Shown here: in pieces, positions 1-7,907 of the stretch | Layout of the letters: each line of letters starts with the position of its first letter | How positions within the stretch are numbered: position 1 is the first letter of the stretch | Assembly (NCBI GenBank): GCA_014860625.1 | Contig: JACZJJ010000153.1 | Span: 1-49,484, forward strand | DNA: 49,484 nt | Reading direction: 5' to 3' | Origin: Bacteroidales bacterium | GTDB taxonomy: Bacteria > Bacteroidota > Bacteroidia > Bacteroidales > FEN-979 | The notes under the pieces: model-generated | What the model was told of the DNA's origin: nothing | The model's database searches: none | Seen by the model: only the letters and a program-made list of their open reading frames with translations | Made by a program: the position numbers and the translations under genes

Positions 1-1851
1 CTGTTATACGTTGCTCCTGAAACGATTACCAAGGAGGACAACATTGAATTCCTGAAAAACATTAAAATTTCATTCTACGCCATTGATGAGGCGCACTGCA
101 TCTCTGAATGGGGGCACGACTTTCGCCCCGAATACCGACGCTTGCGTCCCATCATCGAGGCAATAGGCCAGAAGGTGCCTGTTATTGCATTGACGGCAAC
201 GGCTACTCCCAAGGTTCAGCAGGATATCCAGAAGAACCTTGGCATGATGGATGCCACGGTTTTCAAGTCCTCTTTTAACCGTTCAAATCTATACTACGAA
301 GTACGGCCCAAGAACAAGACTGTGGTAAAGGATGTAATCAAATACATCAAAAGCCATGCTGGGAAATCGGGCATTGTTTATTGCCTCAGCCGCAAGAAGG
401 TAGAGGAGCTCGCCGAGTCATTGCTGCTCAACGGCATCAAGGCGCTTCCTTATCATGCAGGACTTGATGCCGCTGTGAGAAGAGAGAATCAGGACAAGTT
501 CCTGATGGAGAAAGTGGATGTGATTGTGGCTACCATCGCGTTTGGAATGGGGATCGACAAACCGGATGTACGGTATGTTATCCATTTCGACATGCCGAAA
601 AGCCTGGAAGGGTATTACCAGGAGACAGGCCGGTCGGGGCGCGACGACGGCGAAGGGAACTGTATTGCCTTCTACAGTTACGATGACATCCTGAAGCTGG
701 AGAAATTTCTGAAGGGGAAGACAGTCGCCGAACAGGAGATTGCCAAACACCTCCTGTTTGAAACAGTAAGCTACAGCGAATCCTCTGTTTGTCGCCGTAA
801 GCAGCTGCTTCACTATTTTGGCGAGATCTTCAAGGAAGACAACTGCCAGAATTGCGATAACTGCCTGCATCCGAAGAAAAAATTCGAAGGCAAGCAGTAT
901 ATGCAGATCGTCCTCGAAGCGATCCATGCTATGAAAGAGCAGGTGAAGCACAAGCATCTGATCAATGTGCTGATCGGCAAGCTTACCACCCCGGTAAAGA
1001 ATTACAAACACAACAAGCTTGACATATTTGGCAAAGGGGCCGATAAGGATGAGAAATTCTGGAATGCAGTGATACGCCAGTGTTTGATTGACCGGCTTCT
1101 TACCAAGGATATAGAGAACTATGGCATCCTGAAGCTGACTGCCGAAGGCCTTAAGTTTATGAAAAAGCCCTGGTCGGTCATGCTGGTCGACGACCACGAC
1201 TACGAAAATCCGGAAGAGGAAGAATTCCTGGAAGCCATGGGCTCCAAGAGCAGCACGACGGACAAAACCCTTTTCAGCATGCTGAAAGACCTGCGCAAGC
1301 AGATGGCCCGCAAGGAGAAACTCCCTCCTTTTGTCATCTTCCAGGATCCTTCGCTTGAAGATATGGCTATCCAGTATCCCATTACCGCTGAAGAGATGAA
1401 GCAGATTACCGGGGTGGGATCAGGAAAGGCGCTCAAATACGGGAAACCCTTCATCGACCTGATCAAGGAATATGTGGAGGAAAATGAGATCATCCGCCCC
1501 ATGGATATGGTGGTAAAATCGGTGATCAACAAATCAGGACTCAAAGTATACATCATACAGAGTATCGACAGGAAGATCTCGCTCGCGGATATAGCGATTG
1601 CAAAAAACCTGGCATTTGACGAGCTCCTTACAGAGATTGAGCATATTGTCAGCTCGGGAACACGGATCGATATCAAATATTACATCGATGAAATTGTGGA
1701 CCCCTACCACCAGGAAGAAATTTTCGACTATTTTCGCACCGCCGAAACCGATTCGGTTGCCAAAGCACTTCAGGATCTTGGCGAAGATGAGTATGCCGAG
1801 GAAGAGATCCGGATGATGCGTATTAAATTTATATCAGAACTAGGAAATTAA
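1..1851 (+). CDS. recQ: ATP-dependent DNA helicase RecQ (5' truncated by window edge)
   Basis: The frame is open from base 1, so the gene starts upstream; 616 codons are visible and roughly the first 100 residues (including Walker A) are missing compared with a full-length RecQ. Visible residues 29-32 are the DEAH box (DEAHCISEWGHDFRPEY). Helicase motif VI (QETGRSGRD) lies near residue 205. The RecQ zinc-binding cysteines follow (Cys near 263, then CQNCDNC near 281-287), then a winged-helix region and an HRDC domain around 425-500, with a further helical C-terminus. RecQ enzymes unwind DNA 3'-5' in recombination and fork repair. A Skp-like gene follows after 10 bp on the same strand, suggesting co-transcription. 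Identification is secure; only the N-terminus is unseen. Confidence 0.96.
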   Translation: MLYVAPETITKEDNIEFLKNIKISFYAIDEAHCISEWGHDFRPEYRRLRPIIEAIGQKVPVIALTATATPKVQQDIQKNLGMMDATVFKSSFNRSNLYYEVRPKNKTVVKDVIKYIKSHAGKSGIVYCLSRKKVEELAESLLLNGIKALPYHAGLDAAVRRENQDKFLMEKVDVIVATIAFGMGIDKPDVRYVIHFDMPKSLEGYYQETGRSGRDDGEGNCIAFYSYDDILKLEKFLKGKTVAEQEIAKHLLFETVSYSESSVCRRKQLLHYFGEIFKEDNCQNCDNCLHPKKKFEGKQYMQIVLEAIHAMKEQVKHKHLINVLIGKLTTPVKNYKHNKLDIFGKGADKDEKFWNAVIRQCLIDRLLTKDIENYGILKLTAEGLKFMKKPWSVMLVDDHDYENPEEEEFLEAMGSKSSTTDKTLFSMLKDLRKQMARKEKLPPFVIFQDPSLEDMAIQYPITAEEMKQITGVGSGKALKYGKPFIDLIKEYVEENEIIRPMDMVVKSVINKSGLKVYIIQSIDRKISLADIAIAKNLAFDELLTEIEHIVSSGTRIDIKYYIDEIVDPYHQEEIFDYFRTAETDSVAKALQDLGEDEYAEEEIRMMRIKFISELGN

Positions 1852-1861
1852 TTCATCAACA

Positions 1862-2482
1862 ATGGAAAAAAAATCTGTTAACCTGAATACGGTTTTATTA
1901 CTTATTGTACTGGCCGGACTTGTTGTTCTTTACATTTTATTTTTCACTTCACAGAAGCCCGGTGATGCCATGAAGGCATCTGCAGACACTTCGCAGATGG
2001 CTCTGACAGCCGGCCCCACAATTGTGTATGTCAACATCGACACGCTGAATGAACATTACGAATTCGTCAAAGTGCTCAAGCAAAATCTGGAAACCACCGG
2101 AAGCAGGCTTCAGCGCGAGGTGTTGAATGAACAGAGCGGATTGGAGAAAGAGGCGGCAGAGTTTCAGCGCAAAATTTCCACTGGCAGCATCACCGAAGAG
2201 AGGGCGCGTATTGTTTACGAAGAGCTTATGGCAAAACAGCAGGCCCTGGTGGAAAAGAAAGAGCGGTATACGCAACAGGTTGCCGAGCAGGAGTACAACA
2301 TGAATCTCCAGCTGCTTGATACGGTCAACACATTTCTGGCCAGGTACAACAAGGAGTTTGGTTATGATTACATCCTTGCTTACCGCATGGCCGGTGAGAT
2401 TCTCACCGCCAACGACAAACTGGATATTACACAGCAGGTAATCGATCAGTTGAACAAGGAGTACTCTGCAGGAAAGAAATAG
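1862..2482 (+). CDS. OmpH/Skp-family periplasmic chaperone-like protein, membrane anchored
   Basis: 206 aa. A hydrophobic segment at about residues 9-27 without an evident cleavage site suggests an N-terminal anchor. The segment IVYVNIDTLNEHYEFVK followed by a long charged helical region rich in E/K/Q (about 60-150) matches the OmpH/Skp pattern: a short beta segment, then a coiled-coil tentacle, then a return to the beta core (YDYILAYRMAGEILTAN). Skp-type proteins hold unfolded outer-membrane proteins in the periplasm. It begins 10 bp after recQ and ends 5 bp before the next lipoprotein gene, so the three probably form one transcript. Family assignment is fairly confident; a chaperone role is inferred from the family. 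Confidence 0.85.
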   Translation: MEKKSVNLNTVLLLIVLAGLVVLYILFFTSQKPGDAMKASADTSQMALTAGPTIVYVNIDTLNEHYEFVKVLKQNLETTGSRLQREVLNEQSGLEKEAAEFQRKISTGSITEERARIVYEELMAKQQALVEKKERYTQQVAEQEYNMNLQLLDTVNTFLARYNKEFGYDYILAYRMAGEILTANDKLDITQQVIDQLNKEYSAGKK

Positions 2483-2487
2483 CTTTC

Positions 2488-2859
2488 ATGAAGAATCTCC
2501 TGGTTGTCCTTACTCTTTTATCCTTCGCTGCTTGCGTTCCCGACAGGAAATCTGAGATCGTATCAACCATCCATGCCGATTCCATCATTCCCGAAGCTCA
2601 GATGATCCTGATGCTTGCAGATGCCCACGTGATAGAAGCAGCACTGGTCATTGCCAGGAACAGAGGGATTAACACGAAGGAGCAAGGGAATTATTACTAC
2701 ACAGGACTTTTCAGTAAATATGGAGTGTCCCGGGAACGATATCAGCAAAATATCGATTTCTACCGTAGCAACCCTGAACTTTTTATTCACCTTTATGAAG
2801 AGGTTAACAAAGAGTTGATCGCCAGAGAGAAGAACTTCGTTAAAGAGATTCCCAATTAA
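2488..2859 (+). CDS. DUF4296-type lipoprotein
   Basis: 123 aa with a lipoprotein signal peptide ending in a lipobox (LLSFAAC, Cys about residue 16). The mature part is helical, with the pattern ...ADAHVIEAALV... and YYYTGLFSKYGVSRERYQQNIDFY, which I recognise as the DUF4296 family found in Bacteroidota. Its function is unknown. It starts 5 bp after the OmpH-like gene. Its TAA stop overlaps by 4 bases the stop of the convergent lipoprotein gene on the other strand (shared palindromic TTAA), leaving no room for a terminator between the two. Confidence 0.8.
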   Translation: MKNLLVVLTLLSFAACVPDRKSEIVSTIHADSIIPEAQMILMLADAHVIEAALVIARNRGINTKEQGNYYYTGLFSKYGVSRERYQQNIDFYRSNPELFIHLYEEVNKELIAREKNFVKEIPN

Positions 2860-3275
2860 AGTTTTGTATACACTGCTGAGATATAATGGAGGGTTGCCCC
2901 GTCATTCAGTGTATAAGGCCAGTTGATCTTCGTGCCTGAAAGGGATCCGGAGCCATTGACGATCCAATTATCACCAATCACCTGGTTGATGTCCAGTGAG
3001 ATGGTATTTCCCGAAACAAACGCATAGGCCGGGTTACTGCTGGTACCGGAATTGGCAAAGTTGTAGATATAAACGCCTCCGTTTTGAGACTTTGTATCTA
3101 TTTCAATATTTACTTCGTAGGTCAGACGGGTTTCTGTTTCTGTTACACTCCAAATGCCTAAGAAGATCTGACGGGGGTCGGCCGGTGCAGGCGTGGGATC
3201 ATCGTCTGTGCAGCCAGATAAGCCAAAAGCCATGAGGGCGAGGATGGCAAAGAAGGGAGTTATTCTCTTTTTCAT
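2856..3275 (-). CDS. small lipoprotein of unknown function
   Basis: 139 aa from the ATG at 3275; the open frame extends upstream to 3407 but that would place 44 non-signal residues ahead of a good lipoprotein signal (MKKRITPFFAILALMAFGLSGC), and a promoter-like -7 box at 3304-3311 lies inside the extension. After the lipobox Cys comes a DDDPTPAPADP linker, then a small, likely all-beta domain of about 110 residues (GIWSVTETETRLTYEVNIEI...). It resembles the small lipocalin-like or beta-sandwich lipoproteins common in Bacteroidota, but I do not recognise a named family. The stop overlaps that of the convergent DUF4296 gene. Confidence 0.75.
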   Translation of the reverse strand: MKKRITPFFAILALMAFGLSGCTDDDPTPAPADPRQIFLGIWSVTETETRLTYEVNIEIDTKSQNGGVYIYNFANSGTSSNPAYAFVSGNTISLDINQVIGDNWIVNGSGSLSGTKINWPYTLNDGATLHYISAVYTKL

Positions 3276-3303
3276 AGTAATTTTTCCTGAGGGATTTTCA
3301 ACA

Positions 3304-3337
3304 CAAAGATACACACACTTTTTTATAATCGCTTCAA
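3304..3337 (-). promoter_or_regulatory. candidate Bacteroidota promoter for the small lipoprotein
   Basis: On the minus strand, TATCTTTG (3311-3304) fits the TAnnTTTG -7 box, and TTG (3337-3335) lies 23 bp upstream, at the long end of the accepted spacing. Initiation would fall about 20 bases ahead of the ATG at 3275, which supports that start. Confidence 0.4.
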
Positions 3338-4096
3338 CAGGATAATTTCGGCCAGTTTTCCTGCCAGCCGGGAGGCACCTATCCGGAACCTCTCTTTCGT
3401 CAACCACTCCTCTCCCAGCTTCTCTGCAACCAGATTGAAGAACAAGAGGGCTTTATCCGGTTCGGAGATTCCCCCCGAAGGTTTGATTCCCCTGATGCCG
3501 CCCGTTTTTTCGTGAAATGCACGGATCCGGTCCAGCATGACTGCAACACTTTGCGCTGTGGCTCCTTCAGGAATCTTTCCTGTAGAGGTCTTGATGAAAT
3601 CGGCACCGGCATTGAGAGCCAGATCAGATGCTTCTGAGATCAGCTCAGGTGTTCCAAGCTCGCCTGTTTCAAGAATCACTTTCAGCGTTTTTTCTTCGCA
3701 ATATTCCCTGATGACGGCAATCTCATCATACACCTGCTGGTGATCTCCGCTCAGGAAGACTCCCCGCGAAAAAACAAGGTCGATTTCATCGGCTCCCTGA
3801 TCCAGGGCAAACGAGACCTCTTCCAGCTTCGACTGGATCGGAGCCTGCCCGTGAGGGAATGCGCCTGCCACTGTTGCTACAGTCATCCCGGAACCAGAAA
3901 GCTCCCGGAGGGCCGTCTGAACAAACGGGGAAAATACACAAACCGCTGCCGGAACAGGAAGTCCCTGCTCACCAAAAAACATGGCCTTCCGGCAAAGAGA
4001 AACCGTGGATTTGATGGAATCCGTTCCATTCAGGCTGGTAAAATCAATCAGCGAAAAAATCCGTATATACCTGTCCCTGTGTTCAGCCTCTGTCAT
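3323..4096 (-). CDS. deoC: deoxyribose-phosphate aldolase
   Basis: 257 aa, close to the 259 aa of the E. coli enzyme. It cleaves 2-deoxyribose-5-phosphate to glyceraldehyde-3-phosphate and acetaldehyde in cytosolic deoxynucleoside catabolism. The Schiff-base lysine is seen in DFIKTSTGK (about residue 168) and the second active-site lysine in IRGIKPSGGI (about 200); DEIDLVFSRG matches the conserved DEID(M/L)V strand. It starts 3 bp after the stop of the TonB-dependent receptor gene on the same strand, so the two are probably co-transcribed. The pairing may point to import of a nucleoside or DNA-derived substrate, which is inference only. Confidence 0.95.
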   Translation of the reverse strand: MTEAEHRDRYIRIFSLIDFTSLNGTDSIKSTVSLCRKAMFFGEQGLPVPAAVCVFSPFVQTALRELSGSGMTVATVAGAFPHGQAPIQSKLEEVSFALDQGADEIDLVFSRGVFLSGDHQQVYDEIAVIREYCEEKTLKVILETGELGTPELISEASDLALNAGADFIKTSTGKIPEGATAQSVAVMLDRIRAFHEKTGGIRGIKPSGGISEPDKALLFFNLVAEKLGEEWLTKERFRIGASRLAGKLAEIILLKRL

Positions 4097-4099
4097 GGG

Positions 4100-6445
4100 T
4101 CAGAAAGTGAAACTCAGACCAAGACTAGGCAGGATAGGGAGCTGGTAAACAACGGTGTTGGTGATCCGGTCAACATAAAAGACATTCTTCTCGTTGAGAA
4201 GATTCGTCACACTGGCATCAATCTCCAGTTTCATCCGTTTCCCAAAGTAGAACGTCTTCTTAAAGTCAAAGTCAAGCCGGCTGTAATACGTAAGGCGGTG
4301 TGAATTGTAATCGCCGTAAAGTATGCCCAGCGACCCGTTCGTAACGGTAATGGGTGTACCTACATTGGTGAAGAAAAGCTCCTCATAATAGCCCTGGGTA
4401 GGAGTGAAAGGAAATCCCGAACCGTAGTTATACCTGACGTTCAGCTCCCAGCTCTTTTTCTTCCCGAAGGCATAGGTTCCCATCAGGTTCACATTGTGGC
4501 GCCTGTCGAAAGGAGGAACGTAGGTGGAGACGCCATCAAAACGGTGAATGAATCCCAGTGAGTAGGTGCCCCAGAAATGGAAGTTGCGAATGTCGTACTT
4601 AAGTGAAATATCCACCCCTTCGGCATCTCCTGTTTCGATGATAAAATCCTTCTTCAGGTAGTCGGGCTGATCGGAGTTTGCTTCATTGTCTTCAAACAGC
4701 TTGTTGCGGTTCAGGTTGGTCAGCTGCGGGTAATACTTGTAATATCCCTCAATGTTGACGCTTAGATTGTTGGTGAGATCCCACTCAAAACCAAAGATGG
4801 CGTGCCACGCCTGCTGCAGCTTGTTCTTGACATTTTTTCCGTTGAACTTTTTCGGCAGGTTCTCGGGGCCTGTAAGGAAGCCGTAAAACAGGTTCACCAC
4901 ATCCAGGTCGTTGGTTGTGCTGATCAGGTTTTGGGTATAATAACCGCCGGCAGCTTTCAGCCTGAAGGTGGGGGTGACGTTGTATTTTACCGCCAGTCGC
5001 GGCTCGGGCGAAAAGGTGGAGAGGGATGCGTAGTACTGTGCCCTCAGACCGGGCTCAATGATGAATTTGCCAACTTGCCATTTGAATTTTACGAACAGGT
5101 CAATCTCTGTTGAGTTTTGCGAGATATCGATATTTCTGTTCAGGGTATTGTAGAAATCAAAAACCGTTTTGTAACCCGATAGCTCAAGTCCGTATTTCAG
5201 GGCATTTTTTCCGAAAAAGTAGGTGAACTGAAGTCCCCCGTTAAAACCGGCAATACTGGAAGAACGGGTTTGCTTGCCCGGCTCGTCCATATTTACCTTG
5301 TAATAGGAGTAAGCAAAATTACCCTCCAGCAATACGGCTGATTTTCCCGGGATCACGATGAAGTTACCACCGCCTCCGTAAGAGTCCCAGTTATAGCTTA
5401 CGGGGACTTCTGAAAGTACGGAGTTGTCATAGTTGTATCCCTGCAACGTCGCCATATCGGAAAAATTGAACCCGAATAAATTGACTTTACTTCCGTTAGG
5501 GGCATTAACAGAAATCTTTCCGTAGATATCCGTGTAGCTGTAAGGAAGATCCTGGTCGAGGTAAGAGTAGAATATCTTGGAGCTTTCATTCAGGTAAGAG
5601 CTCTTCACCGAAAGAATGAACGAAGCGCTGGCAGAGTTCTCAGTCTTCTGGCGGGCAATAGGTCCTTCAAGCAGGGCTTTGGCGCCGAATGTGCTGACAT
5701 CCACTTTCCCGCCAAAGCGGTTTTTATTCCCGTCGCGGGTAGAGATGTCCATGATGGAGGAGATCCTTCCACCATATTCGGCATTGAAGCCTCCTGTATA
5801 GACATCGGCATTTTTCAGGATATCCACATCAAACACCGAAAAGAGTCCGATGGAGTGGAACGGGTTATAAACGATCATCCCGTCGTAAAGAACTTTGTTT
5901 TGTACCGGAGGGCCGCCGCGGATATAGAGCTGGCCTCCCTGGTCGCCCGAAAAGATCACCCCTGGCAGAACGGTAAGGTACTGTGCCAGATCAGGCTGGC
6001 CACCCATGGATGGAATCTTCTGGATCTCCTTGGGGGTGACTTTGATGATAGAGGTCTGGGTTTCACTTTGTTTATCCTGCCTGGCAGCGGAAATACTAAC
6101 CTCTCCCAGGTTTACGGCCCCGGCTTTCAGGAATAATTTCTCGGTGATCATTTCATCGGCCTTGATCGTCAGTGGAATTATCAGCGAGTCGAATCCAATG
6201 TAGGTGACCATCAGGATATAATCCCCCGGAGGAATCCGGGTGATGGCGAAATACCCGTTCTCGTCGGTAGGCGTTCCCATGGAAGTTTTATAGAAGTAGA
6301 CGTTGGTAAAGATAACCGGCTCGCCGGTCTCCTCTTCATATACAAATCCCCGTACAGTGCCAAACTGTGCCATCAGCGAGGAGGAGGAGAGCATTAGAAA
6401 TAAACCAAGAGAAGCAGTGAGTAGGAGAGAGTGGAATGACTTCAT
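4100..6445 (-). CDS. TonB-dependent receptor with N-terminal carboxypeptidase-regulatory-like domain
   Basis: 781 aa. A signal peptide (cleavage near SLMAQ) is followed by a carboxypeptidase-regulatory-like beta-sandwich (about 28-115: GTVRGFVYEEETGEPV...DENGYFAI). A TonB plug follows (about 130-240, with LYIRGGPP and KVLYDGM), then a 22-strand barrel ending in an aromatic residue (LSFTF). Such receptors import large or scarce ligands across the outer membrane using TonB energy. It is not a SusC: it is far shorter than the roughly 1,000 aa typical of SusC and has no SusD beside it. The closest functional clue is deoC, 3 bp downstream. The substrate is unknown. Confidence 0.92.
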   Translation of the reverse strand: MKSFHSLLLTASLGLFLMLSSSSLMAQFGTVRGFVYEEETGEPVIFTNVYFYKTSMGTPTDENGYFAITRIPPGDYILMVTYIGFDSLIIPLTIKADEMITEKLFLKAGAVNLGEVSISAARQDKQSETQTSIIKVTPKEIQKIPSMGGQPDLAQYLTVLPGVIFSGDQGGQLYIRGGPPVQNKVLYDGMIVYNPFHSIGLFSVFDVDILKNADVYTGGFNAEYGGRISSIMDISTRDGNKNRFGGKVDVSTFGAKALLEGPIARQKTENSASASFILSVKSSYLNESSKIFYSYLDQDLPYSYTDIYGKISVNAPNGSKVNLFGFNFSDMATLQGYNYDNSVLSEVPVSYNWDSYGGGGNFIVIPGKSAVLLEGNFAYSYYKVNMDEPGKQTRSSSIAGFNGGLQFTYFFGKNALKYGLELSGYKTVFDFYNTLNRNIDISQNSTEIDLFVKFKWQVGKFIIEPGLRAQYYASLSTFSPEPRLAVKYNVTPTFRLKAAGGYYTQNLISTTNDLDVVNLFYGFLTGPENLPKKFNGKNVKNKLQQAWHAIFGFEWDLTNNLSVNIEGYYKYYPQLTNLNRNKLFEDNEANSDQPDYLKKDFIIETGDAEGVDISLKYDIRNFHFWGTYSLGFIHRFDGVSTYVPPFDRRHNVNLMGTYAFGKKKSWELNVRYNYGSGFPFTPTQGYYEELFFTNVGTPITVTNGSLGILYGDYNSHRLTYYSRLDFDFKKTFYFGKRMKLEIDASVTNLLNEKNVFYVDRITNTVVYQLPILPSLGLSFTF

Positions 6446-6480
6446 ATCGAGGGTGTAAGGTCAGAGTTTTTTAAGAGGAG

Positions 6481-6488
6481 CAAAAATA
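6481..6488 (-). promoter_or_regulatory. possible -7 box upstream of TonB-dependent receptor
   Basis: TATTTTTG on the minus strand fits TAnnTTTG and sits 36 bp before the receptor start codon. No TTG was found at 17-23 bp upstream of it, so the call is weak. Confidence 0.3.
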
Positions 6489-6503
6489 GAGAAATTCATC
6501 CAT

Positions 6504-6854
6504 TTAAAAAAGAAATGCCTGAAATTGAGCGACCATAGGGTGGGAGGGATCTTCATTGAGAATGGTGAGGTAACAACCGAGGGCGGAGAGTTTCCATCCC
6601 TGGTGAATCCCGTTCTGCTTGATGATGAAAACCCGCCGGAAGTGCTGGCGGGTAGGAATTGAGAGTGCTACACACACATTGAATGCACGTTCGATGGCAC
6701 TATCCAGAAGATGCTCATCACTCATCTCGAGGTTTTCCAGGAGGTCGCAGGAAAGGTACCTGAGCTCGAAGGCATCCACTGCTTCCATGAACTCCAGGAT
6801 CACGCGGGAAGGCTGATCCAGTTCATACGGTATCAAGTTGTTACAGATGGTCAT
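6504..6854 (-). CDS. small protein resembling the DinD/BRO-N domain, coupled to cbpA
   Basis: 116 aa. Its ATG overlaps the stop of the J-protein gene (ATGA at 6854-6851), so the two are translationally coupled. The second half reads like the N-terminal domain of DNA-damage-inducible protein D/BRO proteins: a segment like ...ARELQ..LGY (here [13 protein letters not shown]), then an AIERA..VC helix (here [11 protein letters not shown]), then a HF pair (RQHFRRV). It ends with the LSR.ACYLIAQNGDP..P signature, here [19 protein letters not shown]. This similarity comes from memory of the E. coli DinD sequence, without alignment. The position is where many bacteria carry cbpM, the CbpA modulator, but it does not look like the MerR-like CbpM fold. 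A role as a J-protein modulator is possible but unproven. Confidence 0.6.
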   Translation of the reverse strand: MTICNNLIPYELDQPSRVILEFMEAVDAFELRYLSCDLLENLEMSDEHLLDSAIERAFNVCVALSIPTRQHFRRVFIIKQNGIHQGWKLSALGCYLTILNEDPSHPMVAQFQAFLF

Positions 6855-7789
6855 GATACGGGTCTTAAATTGGCCAGTTGTTGAAAAAGCGACAACTCTT
6901 CTTCGGTTAAATTCTGGGGGAGGTCAATGATGATTTTGGCATAGAGATCCCCAAACTCTTGTTTCTTTCCAAAAAGCGGCATCCCCATCCCTTTCAACCG
7001 CAGGATCTTCCCATTCTGGCTCCCCTTTGGAATGGTGATGTGAACCGTTCCTTTCAACGTACTGACCGGTATTTTACCTCCCAGAACAGCAGAATACAAC
7101 GGAACATGAGCGTCGCAGTGAAGGTCGTTTCCTTTTCGTTCAAATGTTGAATCGGGCTTGATGGTAACTTTCATATAAAGATGCCCTGCTTCACGCCCGC
7201 CACTCCCTTTGCCGCCTTTGCCACGGATTCTAAGGACCTGTTCATTTCTGACACCTGCAGGTATCGTGGCTTTGATCGATTCTCCATCCAGCGAGAGCAT
7301 CGCTTCTGTTCCATGATAGGCGTCCGCCAGCGTGATGGTAAGATCTGCCTGGAAATCCTCTCCTTTCCTGGGAATATCCCTGGCATTCGTATACTGAGCG
7401 CCTCCTCCATACCCTCCGCTGAAGAAGGTGTTGAAGAAATCGGAGAAATCGCCTCCATCAAACCCGGAGGAAGACTGCTGCTGCTGGGATCTCTGCCGCC
7501 GGCTGCCTTGCTGCTGAGCCCACTGTGCGTAGTCGAATCCGCCGTCACCGCCACCCTGCTCATGCTGTTTCCAGTTTACGCCAAGTTTGTCATATTTCTT
7601 CCGCTTTTCAGGGTCCTTCAACACTTCATATGCTTCTCCGATCTCCTTAAACCGCTCTTCCGACTCCTTGTTGCCCTGGTTTTTGTCAGGATGATACTTT
7701 ACAGCAAGCTTCCGGTAGCTTTTCTTGATCTCATCCTGGGTAGCAGTTTTAGAGACTCCAAGTATTTTGTAATAGTCTTTGTAATCCAT
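6851..7789 (-). CDS. cbpA: CbpA-type J-domain co-chaperone (DnaJ without zinc finger)
   Basis: 312 aa from ATG 7789. The frame is open to 7897, but that extension would pass through the promoter at 7817-7846 and adds a non-J leader. The J domain covers residues 1-70 ([12 protein letters not shown] start, HPD motif in KYHPDKNQ). A Gly/Ser/Gln-rich linker follows (about 75-130), then two beta-sandwich substrate-binding domains ([19 protein letters not shown] and [20 protein letters not shown]). The cysteine-rich zinc finger of DnaJ is absent, which is the CbpA class. J-proteins deliver clients to DnaK and stimulate its ATPase. The gene is divergent from iorA and overlaps a DinD-like gene downstream. 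Confidence 0.93.
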   Translation of the reverse strand: MDYKDYYKILGVSKTATQDEIKKSYRKLAVKYHPDKNQGNKESEERFKEIGEAYEVLKDPEKRKKYDKLGVNWKQHEQGGGDGGFDYAQWAQQQGSRRQRSQQQQSSSGFDGGDFSDFFNTFFSGGYGGGAQYTNARDIPRKGEDFQADLTITLADAYHGTEAMLSLDGESIKATIPAGVRNEQVLRIRGKGGKGSGGREAGHLYMKVTIKPDSTFERKGNDLHCDAHVPLYSAVLGGKIPVSTLKGTVHITIPKGSQNGKILRLKGMGMPLFGKKQEFGDLYAKIIIDLPQNLTEEELSLFQQLANLRPVS

Positions 7790-7816
7790 GTGATTCACCA
7801 AAAATTTCAGTGCATT

Positions 7817-7846
7817 CAAAGATACGAAAAGCGGTAAAAGTTTCAA
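7817..7846 (-). promoter_or_regulatory. promoter for cbpA
   Basis: Minus-strand TTG (7846-7844), 19 bp spacer, TATCTTTG (7824-7817): a full match to the Bacteroidota TTG-N-TAnnTTTG pattern. The start point would be near 7810, about 20 bases upstream of ATG 7789. Its -33 element stands 6 bp from that of the divergent iorA promoter within the small palindrome CAACaagaGTTG (7844-7855). Confidence 0.65.
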
Positions 7847-7852
7847 CAAGAG

Positions 7853-7883
7853 TTGTGTAATTTCTAAAATGTGCGTAGGTTTG
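7853..7883 (+). promoter_or_regulatory. promoter for iorA
   Basis: TTG (7853-7855), 20 bp spacer, TAGGTTTG (7876-7883). Transcription would start near 7890, which excludes the upstream in-frame ATG at 7869 and supports the start at 7908. Confidence 0.65.
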
Positions 7884-7907
7884 TCTTGCTTTACCAAGAC
7901 TCTATTT

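Noticed and set aside
418-1197. Long open frames antisense to recQ, and similar ones opposite ettA, hutH and the array genes
   Set aside because: They mirror strong coding sequence on the other strand and encode no recognisable domains.
7790-7897. Upstream in-frame start for cbpA
   Set aside because: The extension crosses a full promoter at 7817-7846; J-proteins begin right at the DYYxxLG motif.
7869-7907. Upstream in-frame start for iorA at 7869
   Set aside because: It overlaps the -7 box TAGGTTTG (7876-7883) and the added residues do not resemble IorA; ATG 7908 gives the standard N-terminus.
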